In this document: positions 1-7,868 of the stretch, piece after piece
Position numbering within the stretch: position 1 is the stretch's first letter
Layout of the letters: every line of letters starts with the position of its first letter
NCBI RefSeq assembly: GCF_018406605.1
Contig: NZ_AP024545.1
Span: 1,922,001-1,986,000 of the forward strand
Origin: Noviluteimonas caseinilytica
GTDB taxonomy: Bacteria; Pseudomonadota; Gammaproteobacteria; Xanthomonadales; Xanthomonadaceae
DNA length: 64,000 bases
Direction of reading: 5' to 3'
The notes under the pieces: model-generated
What the model saw: only the letters and a program-made list of their open reading frames with translations
Databases searched by the model: none
What the model was told of the DNA's origin: nothing
Position numbers and translations under genes: made by a program

Positions 1-44
1 TGAACGCCAAAGTGTCGTGCGTGTCGTGTGCCATGGCCGCGAGT

Positions 45-737
45 CTATGCCTTCGGCGGTCGCGCGCCGAACAACGCCGTGCCCACGCGCACCAGCGTCG
101 CGCCTTCGGCGATGGCGAGTTCGAAATCGTCGCTCATGCCCATCGACAGGGTGTCCACGCCCGGATGCCGCGCGGCGATCGCATCGAACAACGCGCGCAT
201 GCGGGCGAAGGCGGCACGGCGCGCGGCCGGATCTTCCGCCGGCGCCGGGATTGCCATCAGCCCGCGCAACGCGAGCCGCGGTTGCGCGGCCACCAGGTCG
301 GCCAGGGCCGCCGCGTCCTCCGGGCGACAGCCGTGCTTGCTCGCTTCGTCGTCGATGTTGACCTGCACCAGCACGTTCAGCGGCGGCCGGTCGGCGGGGC
401 GCGCGGCGGCGAGCAGGGGCACGAGTTTGGCCCGGTCGACGGTCTGCACCCAGTCGAACAACGTCGCGGCGAGCGCGGCCTTGTTGGATTGCAGGGCGCC
501 GATGAGATGCCACGCCAGGCCCTGCGCGCGCGGGTCGCCCGAGAGGGCCACCTGCCGGGCCTGCGCTTCCTGGACATAGTTGTCGCCGAAGTCCCGCTGG
601 CCGGCGGCGGCCAGTGCGGCGACCGCCTCCGCGGGCTGGCCCTTGCAGACCGCAAGCAGCACGGGCCGTGGCCGACCCGACTGCCGGGCCGCGTTATCAA
701 GACGTTGAACGAGCACGTTCAGGGCAGAACCAAGCAC
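45..737 (-). CDS. yggS: YggS/PLPBP family pyridoxal phosphate homeostasis protein
   Basis: A 230-residue fold-type III PLP-binding protein of the YggS/PROSC family. It has no known enzymatic reaction; the family holds and delivers PLP and affects amino-acid pools in the cytoplasm. Family signatures are visible: an AVCK segment near residue 30 carrying the PLP lysine (relatives usually read AVSK), FGDNYVQEA, WHLIGALQSNK and the C-terminal SMGMSDD phosphate-binding motif. Length is normal. The start shown is GTG at 737; a second in-frame GTG lies 21 bases downstream. It diverges from pilT, the usual xanthomonad and pseudomonad arrangement (proC normally follows, which would be left of the window). 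The Ser-to-Cys change beside the lysine is the only oddity. Confidence 0.93.
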   Translation of the reverse strand: MLGSALNVLVQRLDNAARQSGRPRPVLLAVCKGQPAEAVAALAAAGQRDFGDNYVQEAQARQVALSGDPRAQGLAWHLIGALQSNKAALAATLFDWVQTVDRAKLVPLLAAARPADRPPLNVLVQVNIDDEASKHGCRPEDAAALADLVAAQPRLALRGLMAIPAPAEDPAARRAAFARMRALFDAIAARHPGVDTLSMGMSDDFELAIAEGATLVRVGTALFGARPPKA

Positions 738-773
738 TTCGTCTCAACCTCGTGGCCGCGCTGGGAATCGCGG

Positions 774-804
774 TTGACACCGCGGGTGGGGCGGCGCCCA
801 TACT
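774..804 (+). promoter_or_regulatory. Candidate sigma-70 promoter for pilTU
   Basis: A perfect -35 hexamer TTGACA (774-779) is followed after 19 bases by CATACT (799-804), a fair -10. It lies in the 131-bp gap between divergent yggS and pilT, 65 bases ahead of the pilT start. The spacer is longer than the ideal 17, so this is a motif-based guess. Confidence 0.4.
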
Positions 805-868
805 GCCCGCCGGGGGGTGCCCGGCACCAGTCGTACATCGTTTCAACTCGTGCGGGGGAGCACGTTCA

Positions 869-1906
869 ATGGATATCGCCGAACTCCTGGCGTTCTCGGT
901 CAAGAACAAAGCGTCCGACCTGCACCTGTCCGCAGGCCTGCCGCCGATGATCCGCGTGGACGGCGACGTCCGGCGCATCAACATCCCCGCGCTCGACCAC
1001 AAGCAGGTCCACGCGCTCGTCTACGACATCATGTCGGACAAGCAGCGGCGCGATTACGAAGAATTCCTCGAGGTCGACTTCTCCTTCGAGATCCCGGGCC
1101 TGGCGCGCTTCCGCGTGAACGCGTTCAACCAGAACCGCGGCGCCGGTGCGGTGTTCCGCACGGTGCCCTCGGAGGTGCTGACGCTCGAAGACCTCGGCTG
1201 CCCGCGCATCTTCAAGGAACTCATCGACCAGCCGCAGGGCCTGATCCTGGTGACCGGCCCCACTGGCTCGGGCAAGTCCACCACGCTGGCGGCGATGCTC
1301 GACCACGTCAACAAGAGCGAGTACGCGCACATCCTCTCGGTGGAAGACCCGATCGAGTTCGTGCACACCTCGCAGAAGTGCCTGATCAACCAGCGCGAAG
1401 TGCACCGCGACACGCACGGCTTCAACGAAGCCCTGCGTTCGGCACTGCGCGAAGACCCCGACTACATCCTGGTCGGCGAAATGCGCGACATCGAAACCAT
1501 CCGCCTGGCGCTCACCGCCGCGGAAACCGGCCACCTCGTGTTCGCGACGCTGCACACCTCGTCGGCCGCCAAGACCATCGACCGCATCATCGACGTGTTC
1601 CCCGCCGGCGAGAAGCCGATGGTGCGCTCGATGCTGTCGGAGTCGCTGCGCGCGGTGATCTCGCAGGCGCTGCTGAAGAAAGTGGGCGGCGGTCGTACCG
1701 CGGCGTGGGAAATCATGGTCGGCATCCCGGCCATCCGTAACCTGATCCGCGAGGACAAGGTCGCGCAGATGTATTCGGCGATCCAGACCGGCGGCGCGCA
1801 CGGGATGATGACCCTCGACCAGCACCTGCAGGACCTCGTGAAGCGCAGCATGGTCACGCGCCAGCACGCCAAGGAATACGCGAAGGACAAGCGGCTGTTC
1901 GAGTGA
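869..1906 (+). CDS. pilT: Type IV pilus retraction ATPase PilT
   Basis: Hexameric cytoplasmic ATPase that powers pilus retraction and twitching motility by depolymerising pilin at the inner-membrane base. It is 345 residues, the usual PilT length. Visible features are the N-terminal MDIAELLAFSVKNKASDLHL block, Walker A GPTGSGKST at residues 130-138, an Asp box and Walker B (ILVGEMRD), a His box (HLVFATLHTSSA) and the AIRNLIRE retraction motif near the C-terminus. ATG at 869 is chosen because it matches the conserved N-terminus; the frame stays open further upstream but without conserved sequence. pilU follows after 16 bases, so the two are very probably co-transcribed. Confidence 0.98.
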   Translation: MDIAELLAFSVKNKASDLHLSAGLPPMIRVDGDVRRINIPALDHKQVHALVYDIMSDKQRRDYEEFLEVDFSFEIPGLARFRVNAFNQNRGAGAVFRTVPSEVLTLEDLGCPRIFKELIDQPQGLILVTGPTGSGKSTTLAAMLDHVNKSEYAHILSVEDPIEFVHTSQKCLINQREVHRDTHGFNEALRSALREDPDYILVGEMRDIETIRLALTAAETGHLVFATLHTSSAAKTIDRIIDVFPAGEKPMVRSMLSESLRAVISQALLKKVGGGRTAAWEIMVGIPAIRNLIREDKVAQMYSAIQTGGAHGMMTLDQHLQDLVKRSMVTRQHAKEYAKDKRLFE

Positions 1907-1922
1907 CAGCCTGGAGCACACC

Positions 1923-3053
1923 ATGAGCAGCATCGATTTCACCTCGTTCCTCAAGCTGATGGCGCACCAGAAGGCGTCGGACTTGTTCATCACGGCCGGC
2001 ATGCCGCCGTCGATGAAGGTCCACGGCAAGATCTCGCCCATCACCCAGAACCCGCTCACGCCGCAGCAGAGCCGCGACCTGGTGCTGAACGTGATGAACC
2101 CGCAGCAGCGGGAAGAGTTCGAAAAGACGCACGAGTGCAACTTCGCCATCGGCGTGGCCGGCGTCGGCCGCTTCCGCGTGTCGTGCTTCTACCAGCGCAA
2201 CCAGGTCGGCATGGTGCTGCGCCGGATCGAGACCAAGATCCCCAGCGTCGAAGAGCTCAATTTGCCGCCGGTGATCAAGACGCTGGCGATGACCAAGCGC
2301 GGCATCATCATCTTCGTCGGCGCCACGGGTACCGGTAAGTCCACGTCGCTGGCCGCGATGATCGGCTACCGCAACCAGAATTCCACCGGCCACATCATCA
2401 CCATCGAAGACCCGATCGAATTCGTGCACAAGCACGAGGGCTGCATCATCACGCAGCGCGAAGTGGGCATCGACACCGACAGCTGGGACGCCGCGCTGAA
2501 GAACACGCTGCGCCAGGCGCCGGACGTGATCATGATCGGCGAGGTGCGCACGCGCGAAGGCATGGACCACGCCATCGCCTTCGCCGAAACGGGCCACCTG
2601 GTGTTGTGCACGCTGCACGCCAACAACGCCAACCAGGCGATGGACCGCATCATCAACTTCTTCCCGGAAGACCGTCGCAACCAGTTGCTGATGGACCTCT
2701 CGCTCAACCTCAAGGGCGTGGTCGCGCAGCAGCTCATCCCCACGCCCGACGGCAAGTCGCGCCGCGTGGCGATGGAAATCATGCTGGGCACGCCGCTGGT
2801 GCAGGACTACATCCGCGACGGCGAGATCCACAAGCTGAAGGAAGTGATGAAGGAATCCACCAACCTCGGCATGAAGACCTTCGACCAGAGCCTGTTCGAG
2901 CTGTACCAGGCCGGCGAGATCTCCTACGAGGACGCCCTGCGCTACGCCGACTCGGCGAACGAAGTACGCCTGCGCATCAAGCTCGCCCAGGGCGGCGATG
3001 CGCGCACCTTGTCGCAGGGGCTGGATGGCGTCGAGGTCGCCGAAGCCCGCTGA
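1923..3053 (+). CDS. pilU: PilT-dependent retraction ATPase PilU
   Basis: A 376-residue PilT paralogue that boosts retraction force in PilT-dependent fashion. Walker A GATGTGKST is at residues 133-141, followed by EDPIEFVHK, Walker B (VIMIGEVRT) and the His box HLVLCTLHANNA. It is longer than PilT because of a C-terminal extension (after GEISYEDALRYADS) typical of PilU. A GGAG ribosome-binding site lies at 1913-1916, 7 bases before the ATG. It sits directly behind pilT in the same orientation. No other pilus genes are in the window, as usual for the dispersed pil clusters of this group. Confidence 0.97.
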   Translation: MSSIDFTSFLKLMAHQKASDLFITAGMPPSMKVHGKISPITQNPLTPQQSRDLVLNVMNPQQREEFEKTHECNFAIGVAGVGRFRVSCFYQRNQVGMVLRRIETKIPSVEELNLPPVIKTLAMTKRGIIIFVGATGTGKSTSLAAMIGYRNQNSTGHIITIEDPIEFVHKHEGCIITQREVGIDTDSWDAALKNTLRQAPDVIMIGEVRTREGMDHAIAFAETGHLVLCTLHANNANQAMDRIINFFPEDRRNQLLMDLSLNLKGVVAQQLIPTPDGKSRRVAMEIMLGTPLVQDYIRDGEIHKLKEVMKESTNLGMKTFDQSLFELYQAGEISYEDALRYADSANEVRLRIKLAQGGDARTLSQGLDGVEVAEAR

Positions 3054-3080
3054 GGCCACCGCCGCTGCAGGGTCCAACGG

Positions 3081-3103
3081 AAGGCGCGGGCAACCGCGCC
3101 TTT
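3081..3103 (+). terminator. Stem-loop after pilU, weak intrinsic terminator
   Basis: AAGGCGCGG (3081-3089) pairs perfectly with CCGCGCCTT (3094-3102) across a GCAA loop. Only three T residues close the structure, so termination may be weak. It sits 28 bases after the pilU stop. Confidence 0.5.
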
Positions 3104-3110
3104 CGCGTGC

Positions 3111-3141
3111 TTGGATCACCGCGGGCGTGTCGGGCTAGAAT
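3111..3141 (+). promoter_or_regulatory. Candidate promoter for yqgE-ruvX-pyrB
   Basis: TAGAAT (3136-3141) matches the -10 consensus at four of six positions and lies 8 bases before the yqgE ATG. TTGGAT (3111-3116), 19 bases upstream, could serve as the -35. If used, the transcript would be leaderless or nearly so. Confidence 0.3.
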
Positions 3142-3148
3142 CGCCCCC

Positions 3149-3715
3149 ATGCAGGCCACCCCCACGCCGCTCGCCAACCGCTTGCTCATCGCGCTGCCGG
3201 CGCTCGCCGACCCGCAGTTCGCACGCAGCGTCACCCTCGTCTGCCAGCACGACGAAGAAGGGGCGATGGGCGTGGTGGTCAACAAGCCCTCCGAATACAC
3301 GCTGGGCGACGTCTTCCAGCAGATGGGCATCGAAGCCGAGGATCCGGCGCTGCTCGGGCAGGTCGTGCTGTCCGGCGGCCCCGTGCATCCCGAACGCGGC
3401 TTCGTGCTGCACGATGGTGGCGACGGATTCGATTCCACGCTCGCGGTCAGCGACAAGCTGTACCTGACGACCTCGCGCGACATCCTCGAGGCGATGGCCG
3501 GCGGCAAGGGCCCGAAGCACGCCGTCGTGGCGCTCGGCTGCGCCGGGTGGGGCGCGGGACAGCTCGAACACGAACTCACCGAAGACAGCTGGCTGATGGT
3601 GCCCGTGGCGCCCGGCCTGCTGTTCGACACGCCCATCGACGCGCGCTGGCAGGCCGCCGCCGGCAGCATCGGCGTCGACCTGGCCCAGGTCGCCGATTAC
3701 AGCGGGCACGCGTGA
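3149..3715 (+). CDS. yqgE: YqgE/AlgH family protein (UPF0301)
   Basis: A 188-residue member of the YqgE/AlgH family. Its biochemical function is unsettled: AlgH was first described as an alginate regulator in Pseudomonas, but no mechanism is established. Recognisable parts are the N-terminal LIALPALADPQFARSV block, GAMGVVVNKP and VLSGGPVHPERGFVLH, with the conserved GCAGWGAGQLEHEL near the C-terminus. Length is normal. Translation from ATG 3149 matches the family N-terminus. ruvX begins 5 bases after its stop, the usual yqgE-ruvX pairing, and pyrB follows, giving a three-gene transcription unit. Confidence 0.95.
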   Translation: MQATPTPLANRLLIALPALADPQFARSVTLVCQHDEEGAMGVVVNKPSEYTLGDVFQQMGIEAEDPALLGQVVLSGGPVHPERGFVLHDGGDGFDSTLAVSDKLYLTTSRDILEAMAGGKGPKHAVVALGCAGWGAGQLEHELTEDSWLMVPVAPGLLFDTPIDARWQAAAGSIGVDLAQVADYSGHA

Positions 3716-3719
3716 CCCC

Positions 3720-4202
3720 ATGAAACTCGACGGCACCGTGCTCGGCTTCGACGTCGGCGCGCGCCGCATCGGCGTGGCGGTTGGCAGTGCGTACGGCAGC
3801 GGGGCGCGCGCGCTCGCGGTGATCGACGTGCACGCGCATGGTCCCGACTGGTCCGCGATCGACCGCATCCGCGCCGAATGGCGGCCCGATGGCCTCGTCG
3901 TCGGCGATCCGATGACGCTCGACGGCGGCGACCAACCCATCCGACAGCGTGCGCAAGCGTTCGCGCGCGCGTTGTCCGGGCGCTATCGCCTGCCGGTGGT
4001 GATGGTGGACGAGCGCATGAGTTCGATCGAAGCCGCGCAACGCTTCGCCGCCGACCGCGCCGAAGGCCGCAAGAAACGCCGCGACGCCGCGGCGCTGGAC
4101 GCCGTCGCCGCCGCCGTCATCGTCGAACGCTGGCTCGCCGCGCCCAACGACGCCATCACCGTCGACCCCGACGCCCCCTTGCAACCCGGAGCCGCAGAGT
4201 GA
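3720..4202 (+). CDS. ruvX: RuvX/YqgF Holliday-junction resolvase-like nuclease
   Basis: 160-residue RNase H-fold protein of the YqgF family. In E. coli the homologue is linked to 16S rRNA 5'-end processing and to Holliday-junction resolution. The DxG motif FDVGARRIGVAVG starts near residue 10; VVGDPMTLDGG and DERMSSIEAAQR follow, and an AALDAVAAAVI segment holds the C-terminal acidic residue. All expected acidic positions seem present. Its stop overlaps the pyrB start as GTGA (4199-4202), implying translational coupling with pyrB. Length is slightly above the usual 138-155 because of a proline-rich tail. Confidence 0.95.
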   Translation: MKLDGTVLGFDVGARRIGVAVGSAYGSGARALAVIDVHAHGPDWSAIDRIRAEWRPDGLVVGDPMTLDGGDQPIRQRAQAFARALSGRYRLPVVMVDERMSSIEAAQRFAADRAEGRKKRRDAAALDAVAAAVIVERWLAAPNDAITVDPDAPLQPGAAE

Positions 4203-5146
4203 CCGTCGCCCAGGTGGACGCGCAGGGACGCCTGCGCCATTTCCTCACGCTCGAAGGCTTCCCGCGCACGGTGCTCGTGCGCCTGCTTGACCTGGCGCAA
4301 CACTTCGACGAACGCCGCGGCGATCCCGCGTTGCGCCACACGCTCGCCGGCCGCACGGTGTGCACGCTGTTCTTCGAACCGTCCACGCGCACGCGCTCCA
4401 GCTTCCAGATCGCCGCGCAGTCGCTCGGTGCGGACGTGCTGAACTTCGATGCGTCCACGTCGTCGACCAGCAAGGGCGAGACCGCGCGCGACACGCTCAA
4501 GACGCTCGAAGCGATGGGCGTGCACGGCTTCATCGTGCGCCACAAGGACGATGGCGCCGTCGCCGCGCTCGCGGCCGAAGCGCGTCCCGGCACCGCACTG
4601 ATCAACGCTGGCGACGGACGCATCGCGCATCCCACGCAAGGCGTGCTCGACATGCTCACGCTGCGCCAGGCCAAGGGCGCGGACTTCTCGCGGCTCAAGG
4701 TTGCGATCGTGGGCGACGTGAAGCATTCGCGCGTGGCGCGCACCGACCTGCATGCGCTGCGCACGCTGGGCGCGGGCGAGATCCGCGTGTGCGGGCCGGC
4801 GTCCTTGCTGCCCACCGATGCCACGCTGGAAGGTTGCACGGTCACGGACGATTTCGATGCGGCGCTGGAAGGCGTCGACGCCGTGATGATGCTGCGCCTG
4901 CAACGCGAGCGGATGGAGGAAGGCCTGGTGGGTTCGCTGGCCGACTACCACCGCGATTACGGCTTGAGCGCAGCGCGCCTGAAGCGCGCCGCGCCCGGGG
5001 CCGTGGTGCTGCATCCGGGGCCGATGAACCGCGGGGTCGAGATCGACGACGACGTGGCCGATGGTCCCCAGTCGCTGATCCTGCGCCAGGTCGCCAATGG
5101 TGTCGCCGCGCGCATGGCGGTGCTCGAGGTGCTGCTCGGGGCGTGA
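4199..5146 (+). CDS. pyrB: Aspartate carbamoyltransferase catalytic chain
   Basis: Catalyses carbamoyl phosphate plus L-aspartate to N-carbamoyl-aspartate, the committed step of pyrimidine synthesis. 315 residues from a GTG start at 4199 that overlaps the ruvX stop. Carbamoyl-phosphate site FFEPSTRTRSSF has STRTR at residues 62-66. The aspartate-binding HPGPMNRGVEI motif is near residue 265. The lysine loop TSSTSKGET is also present. No regulatory chain (pyrI) or dihydroorotase-like pyrC' is adjacent, so regulation by nucleotides is not evident here. The first ATG alternatives are far inside, which supports the GTG start. Confidence 0.97.
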   Translation: MTVAQVDAQGRLRHFLTLEGFPRTVLVRLLDLAQHFDERRGDPALRHTLAGRTVCTLFFEPSTRTRSSFQIAAQSLGADVLNFDASTSSTSKGETARDTLKTLEAMGVHGFIVRHKDDGAVAALAAEARPGTALINAGDGRIAHPTQGVLDMLTLRQAKGADFSRLKVAIVGDVKHSRVARTDLHALRTLGAGEIRVCGPASLLPTDATLEGCTVTDDFDAALEGVDAVMMLRLQRERMEEGLVGSLADYHRDYGLSAARLKRAAPGAVVLHPGPMNRGVEIDDDVADGPQSLILRQVANGVAARMAVLEVLLGA

Positions 5147-5257
5147 TGCATCCGCTTTGGGGGTGTGCGGTCGCGCGGCCGCAGTCCATAATCCGCGCCA
5201 TGAACGCCTGACCCCTGTCGCGCACCTGCCGTCGCGACGCGCCATTGGAACTCCCGC

Positions 5258-6619
5258 ATGGCCGAAGCGATCCGCCACGAGAAAACCGCGCGCCAGCTGC
5301 GTCTGTTGTCGGACGCGCTCGACAGCGGCCGCCTCGGTCCCGTGCGGCGTCTCGTCAACACGCTCTCGCCGGCGGAAATCGGCAACCTGCTGGAATCCCT
5401 CCCGCCCGCCAAGCGCACCATCGTGTGGGGCCTGGTCGATGCCGAGGACGACGGTGAAGTGCTGGTGCATGTCGGCGACGACGTGCGCGAAAGCCTGCTG
5501 GCGGAAATGGACCCGGACGAAATCGTCGCGGCGGTCGAAGACCTCGACATCGACGATCTCGCGGACCTCGTCGAAGACCTGCCGGACACCGTCATCGACG
5601 AAGTCCTCAAGTCGATGGACCGCGAGAACCGCGAGCGCCTGGAACAGGTGCTGTCCTACGACGAGGACACCGCCGGCCGCCTGATGAACCCCGACGTGGT
5701 GACGGTGCGCACCGACACCACGGTGGATGTCGTCCTGCGTTACCTGCGCCTGCGCGGCGAACTGCCGGACCACACCGATCATCTCTATGTCGTCAGCCGC
5801 CGGCACCAGTACCTCGGGCGCATCGCGTTGCAGTCGCTGCTCACGCACGAGGCCAACACGCCGATCAACCAGCTGATCGACGACGAGCAACCGGCGATCG
5901 GCGTGGACGAATCCGCGGACGAAGTCGCGCGCCAGTTCTCCGACCATGACTGGATCAGCGCCCCGGTCGTGGACGACAACAACATCCTGCTCGGCCGCAT
6001 CACCATCGATGACGTGGTCGACATCATCCGCGAGCAGGCCGAACACCAGGTGCTCGGCGCGGCGGGCCTGGACGAAGACGAAGACCTGTTCTCGCCGGTG
6101 CCGCGCGCGTGGCGCCGCCGCATCGTGTGGCTGGGCGTCAACCTCGGCACCGCGTTCCTTGCGTCGAGCGTCGTCGGCCAGTTCCAGGGCACGATCGACC
6201 ACATCGTCGCGCTGGCCGTGCTGATGCCGATCGTCGCGGGCATGGGCGGCAACGCCGGCACGCAGGTGCTCGCGCTGATGGTGCGCGGTTTGGCGCTCGG
6301 CCAGGTGGGCGCGTCGAACGTGCAGGTGCTGCTGTGGAAGGAACTGCGCGTGGCCGCCATGAACGGCGTGATGCTGGGCGGCATCGTCGCGCTCGCGACA
6401 TGGGCGTGGTTCGGCAACGGGATGCTCGCGCTGGTGATCGGCGCGGCGATGACATTGAACCTGTTGTTCGCCGCCAGCGCCGGCGTGCTGGTGCCGCTGA
6501 CGCTCAAGCGCATGAACCTGGATCCCGCGCTCGCGGGCGGCGTGATCCTGACGACGGTGACCGACGTGATGGGCTTCCTCGCGTTCCTCGGCCTGGCGAC
6601 GTTGATCCTGCTGCGATGA
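5258..6619 (+). CDS. mgtE: Magnesium transporter MgtE
   Basis: 453-residue inner-membrane Mg2+ channel. The order is an acidic N-domain of helical repeats (about residues 1-125, rich in DEDDGE and DPDE stretches), two CBS domains (about 130-255, including MNPDVVTVRTDTTV and DHDWISAPVVDDNNILLGRI), and a membrane domain from about residue 285 with five hydrophobic segments. The pore signature region GGNAGTQVLALMVRGLALG is intact. MgtE is gated by cytoplasmic Mg2+ binding between the N and CBS domains. Its stop overlaps the next ATG (ATGA, 6616-6619), so the downstream TPR protein is co-translated. Confidence 0.97.
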   Translation: MAEAIRHEKTARQLRLLSDALDSGRLGPVRRLVNTLSPAEIGNLLESLPPAKRTIVWGLVDAEDDGEVLVHVGDDVRESLLAEMDPDEIVAAVEDLDIDDLADLVEDLPDTVIDEVLKSMDRENRERLEQVLSYDEDTAGRLMNPDVVTVRTDTTVDVVLRYLRLRGELPDHTDHLYVVSRRHQYLGRIALQSLLTHEANTPINQLIDDEQPAIGVDESADEVARQFSDHDWISAPVVDDNNILLGRITIDDVVDIIREQAEHQVLGAAGLDEDEDLFSPVPRAWRRRIVWLGVNLGTAFLASSVVGQFQGTIDHIVALAVLMPIVAGMGGNAGTQVLALMVRGLALGQVGASNVQVLLWKELRVAAMNGVMLGGIVALATWAWFGNGMLALVIGAAMTLNLLFAASAGVLVPLTLKRMNLDPALAGGVILTTVTDVMGFLAFLGLATLILLR

Positions 6620-7368
6620 GCTGCCTCGGGCGTCTCCTGCTGGCCATCGCGCTCGTGCCCGGCATGGCCTGTGCACAGAAGGAAGTACTCGTCACGCCGG
6701 GCCGCACGAGCATCTACAAGGCCGGCATCGGCGCGCAGTACCGCCCGGATTTCAACACGGCGATGCGCGCGCTGCAGGATGACCACGACGCCGCGAAGGC
6801 GTTGGCCTTGCTCGCGCCGATCGGCGAATTCTGCGAAGCGTTGCAGCGCCCCGGCATGCGATCGATCGCGGTCGCGGAAGAAGCGGAATACGACCGCTAC
6901 CTCGCCGAGCATCCGGGCACGCCGGTCGACCTGGTGGACATGACGTGTCCGATGGCCTTCCACGCGCAGGCCTTTGCGCTCATCGAGCTCAAGCGCGAAT
7001 CCGCCGAGGTCCTGCGCGCGCTCGACCGCGCCATCGCGATCGCGCCGTACTGGGCCGAACCGCACAACGAACGCGGCTTCCTGCTGGCGCAGGCCGGGCG
7101 TCGCGACGAAGCGCTGGCGTCCTATCGCCAGGCGATCGCGCTCGCGGAAGCGAGCCGCAGCAAGGAAGGCGCCGCCGTCGCGTATCGCGGCCTGGGGTAC
7201 ACGCTGGTCGAAATGCAGCAGTGGCAGGCAGCGCGCGAGGCGTACGACAAGTCGCTGGCCATCGAGCCGGGGAACCGGATCGCGTTGGACGAGCTGGCGT
7301 TCATCGAGAAGAACGCGCCCCAAGCGAAGCCTTCGACCGAAAAGACGCAGCCCGGGGACGCGCGATGA
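6616..7368 (+). CDS. Secreted tetratricopeptide-repeat protein
   Basis: 250 residues with a clear Sec signal peptide (MSCLGRLLLAIALVPGMACA, cleavage near residue 20), so probably periplasmic. The C-terminal half, about residues 130-230, holds at least three TPR units, recognisable as ALDRAIAIAPYWAEPHNERGF, DEALASYRQAIALAEA and QAAREAYDKSLAIEPGN. TPRs mediate protein contacts; the partner is unknown. The N-terminal half is not recognised. The gene overlaps mgtE by ATGA at its start and the next lipoprotein by ATGA at its end, forming mgtE-TPR-lipoprotein. A role in envelope homeostasis would be inference only. Confidence 0.85.
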   Translation: MSCLGRLLLAIALVPGMACAQKEVLVTPGRTSIYKAGIGAQYRPDFNTAMRALQDDHDAAKALALLAPIGEFCEALQRPGMRSIAVAEEAEYDRYLAEHPGTPVDLVDMTCPMAFHAQAFALIELKRESAEVLRALDRAIAIAPYWAEPHNERGFLLAQAGRRDEALASYRQAIALAEASRSKEGAAVAYRGLGYTLVEMQQWQAAREAYDKSLAIEPGNRIALDELAFIEKNAPQAKPSTEKTQPGDAR

Positions 7369-7859
7369 AATCGGCCCTGCGCGTGATTGCACTTACCGGG
7401 TTGCTCGCCGCCTGCACGCAGCCTGCAGAAACGCAAGCCACATCGGCGACGGCCGCGCCCAAGGGCTTCGACGCCACCTCGCCGTACAGCAACTACGAGC
7501 TCACGATGGAGCGCATCGACGCGATGCTCGTCGCGCAGTCGTACCTCGCCGCGGCGGTGAAGGATGATCCGACGCTCGAAGTCGCGATGAAAGCGGCCTC
7601 CGGCGAAGACGGCGTGCGTTACGCCGCGCGCCTGGAAGCCACGCCCGCGTTGCGCGATGCCATCGCGAAGTCGGGCCTGTCGACGCGCGACTACGCGCTG
7701 ACGAGCGAAGCGTTGATGACCGCGCTGATGACGCAGGAAGCGCTCACGGCCGGCCGGCTGAAGGCCATCCCGCACGGCGTGAACCGGCAGAACGTGTACT
7801 TCGTGCGCGAGCACAAGGATGCGTTGGCGGCGCGCTTCGCCGGCTACCAGCAACGCTGA
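7365..7859 (+). CDS. Hypothetical lipoprotein
   Basis: 164 residues. The lipobox LLAAC puts the acylated cysteine at residue 17, after a short hydrophobic signal, so this is an outer- or inner-membrane lipoprotein. The rest is helical and soluble (YELTMERIDAMLVAQSYLAAAV, ALTSEALMTALMTQEA). I do not recognise the family. The start overlaps the TPR gene stop (ATGA, 7365-7368), so it is translated together with that protein. Its stop faces the convergent ptsI end with only 9 bases between them. Confidence 0.8.
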   Translation: MKSALRVIALTGLLAACTQPAETQATSATAAPKGFDATSPYSNYELTMERIDAMLVAQSYLAAAVKDDPTLEVAMKAASGEDGVRYAARLEATPALRDAIAKSGLSTRDYALTSEALMTALMTQEALTAGRLKAIPHGVNRQNVYFVREHKDALAARFAGYQQR

Positions 7860-7868
7860 CGCTGTCCG

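Noticed and set aside
30..50. A possible gene at the left edge
   Set aside because: Too short to support; the yggS stop is at 45.
5200..5211. Mini-ORF ATG-AAC-GCC-TGA ahead of mgtE
   Set aside because: Only three codons; no ribosome site or conservation could be shown.
3983..6676. Very long open frame on the minus strand (897 codons) under ruvX, pyrB and mgtE
   Set aside because: Composition is Arg/His/Gln-rich with no domains; it is antisense to well-supported genes. GC-rich DNA gives such spurious frames.
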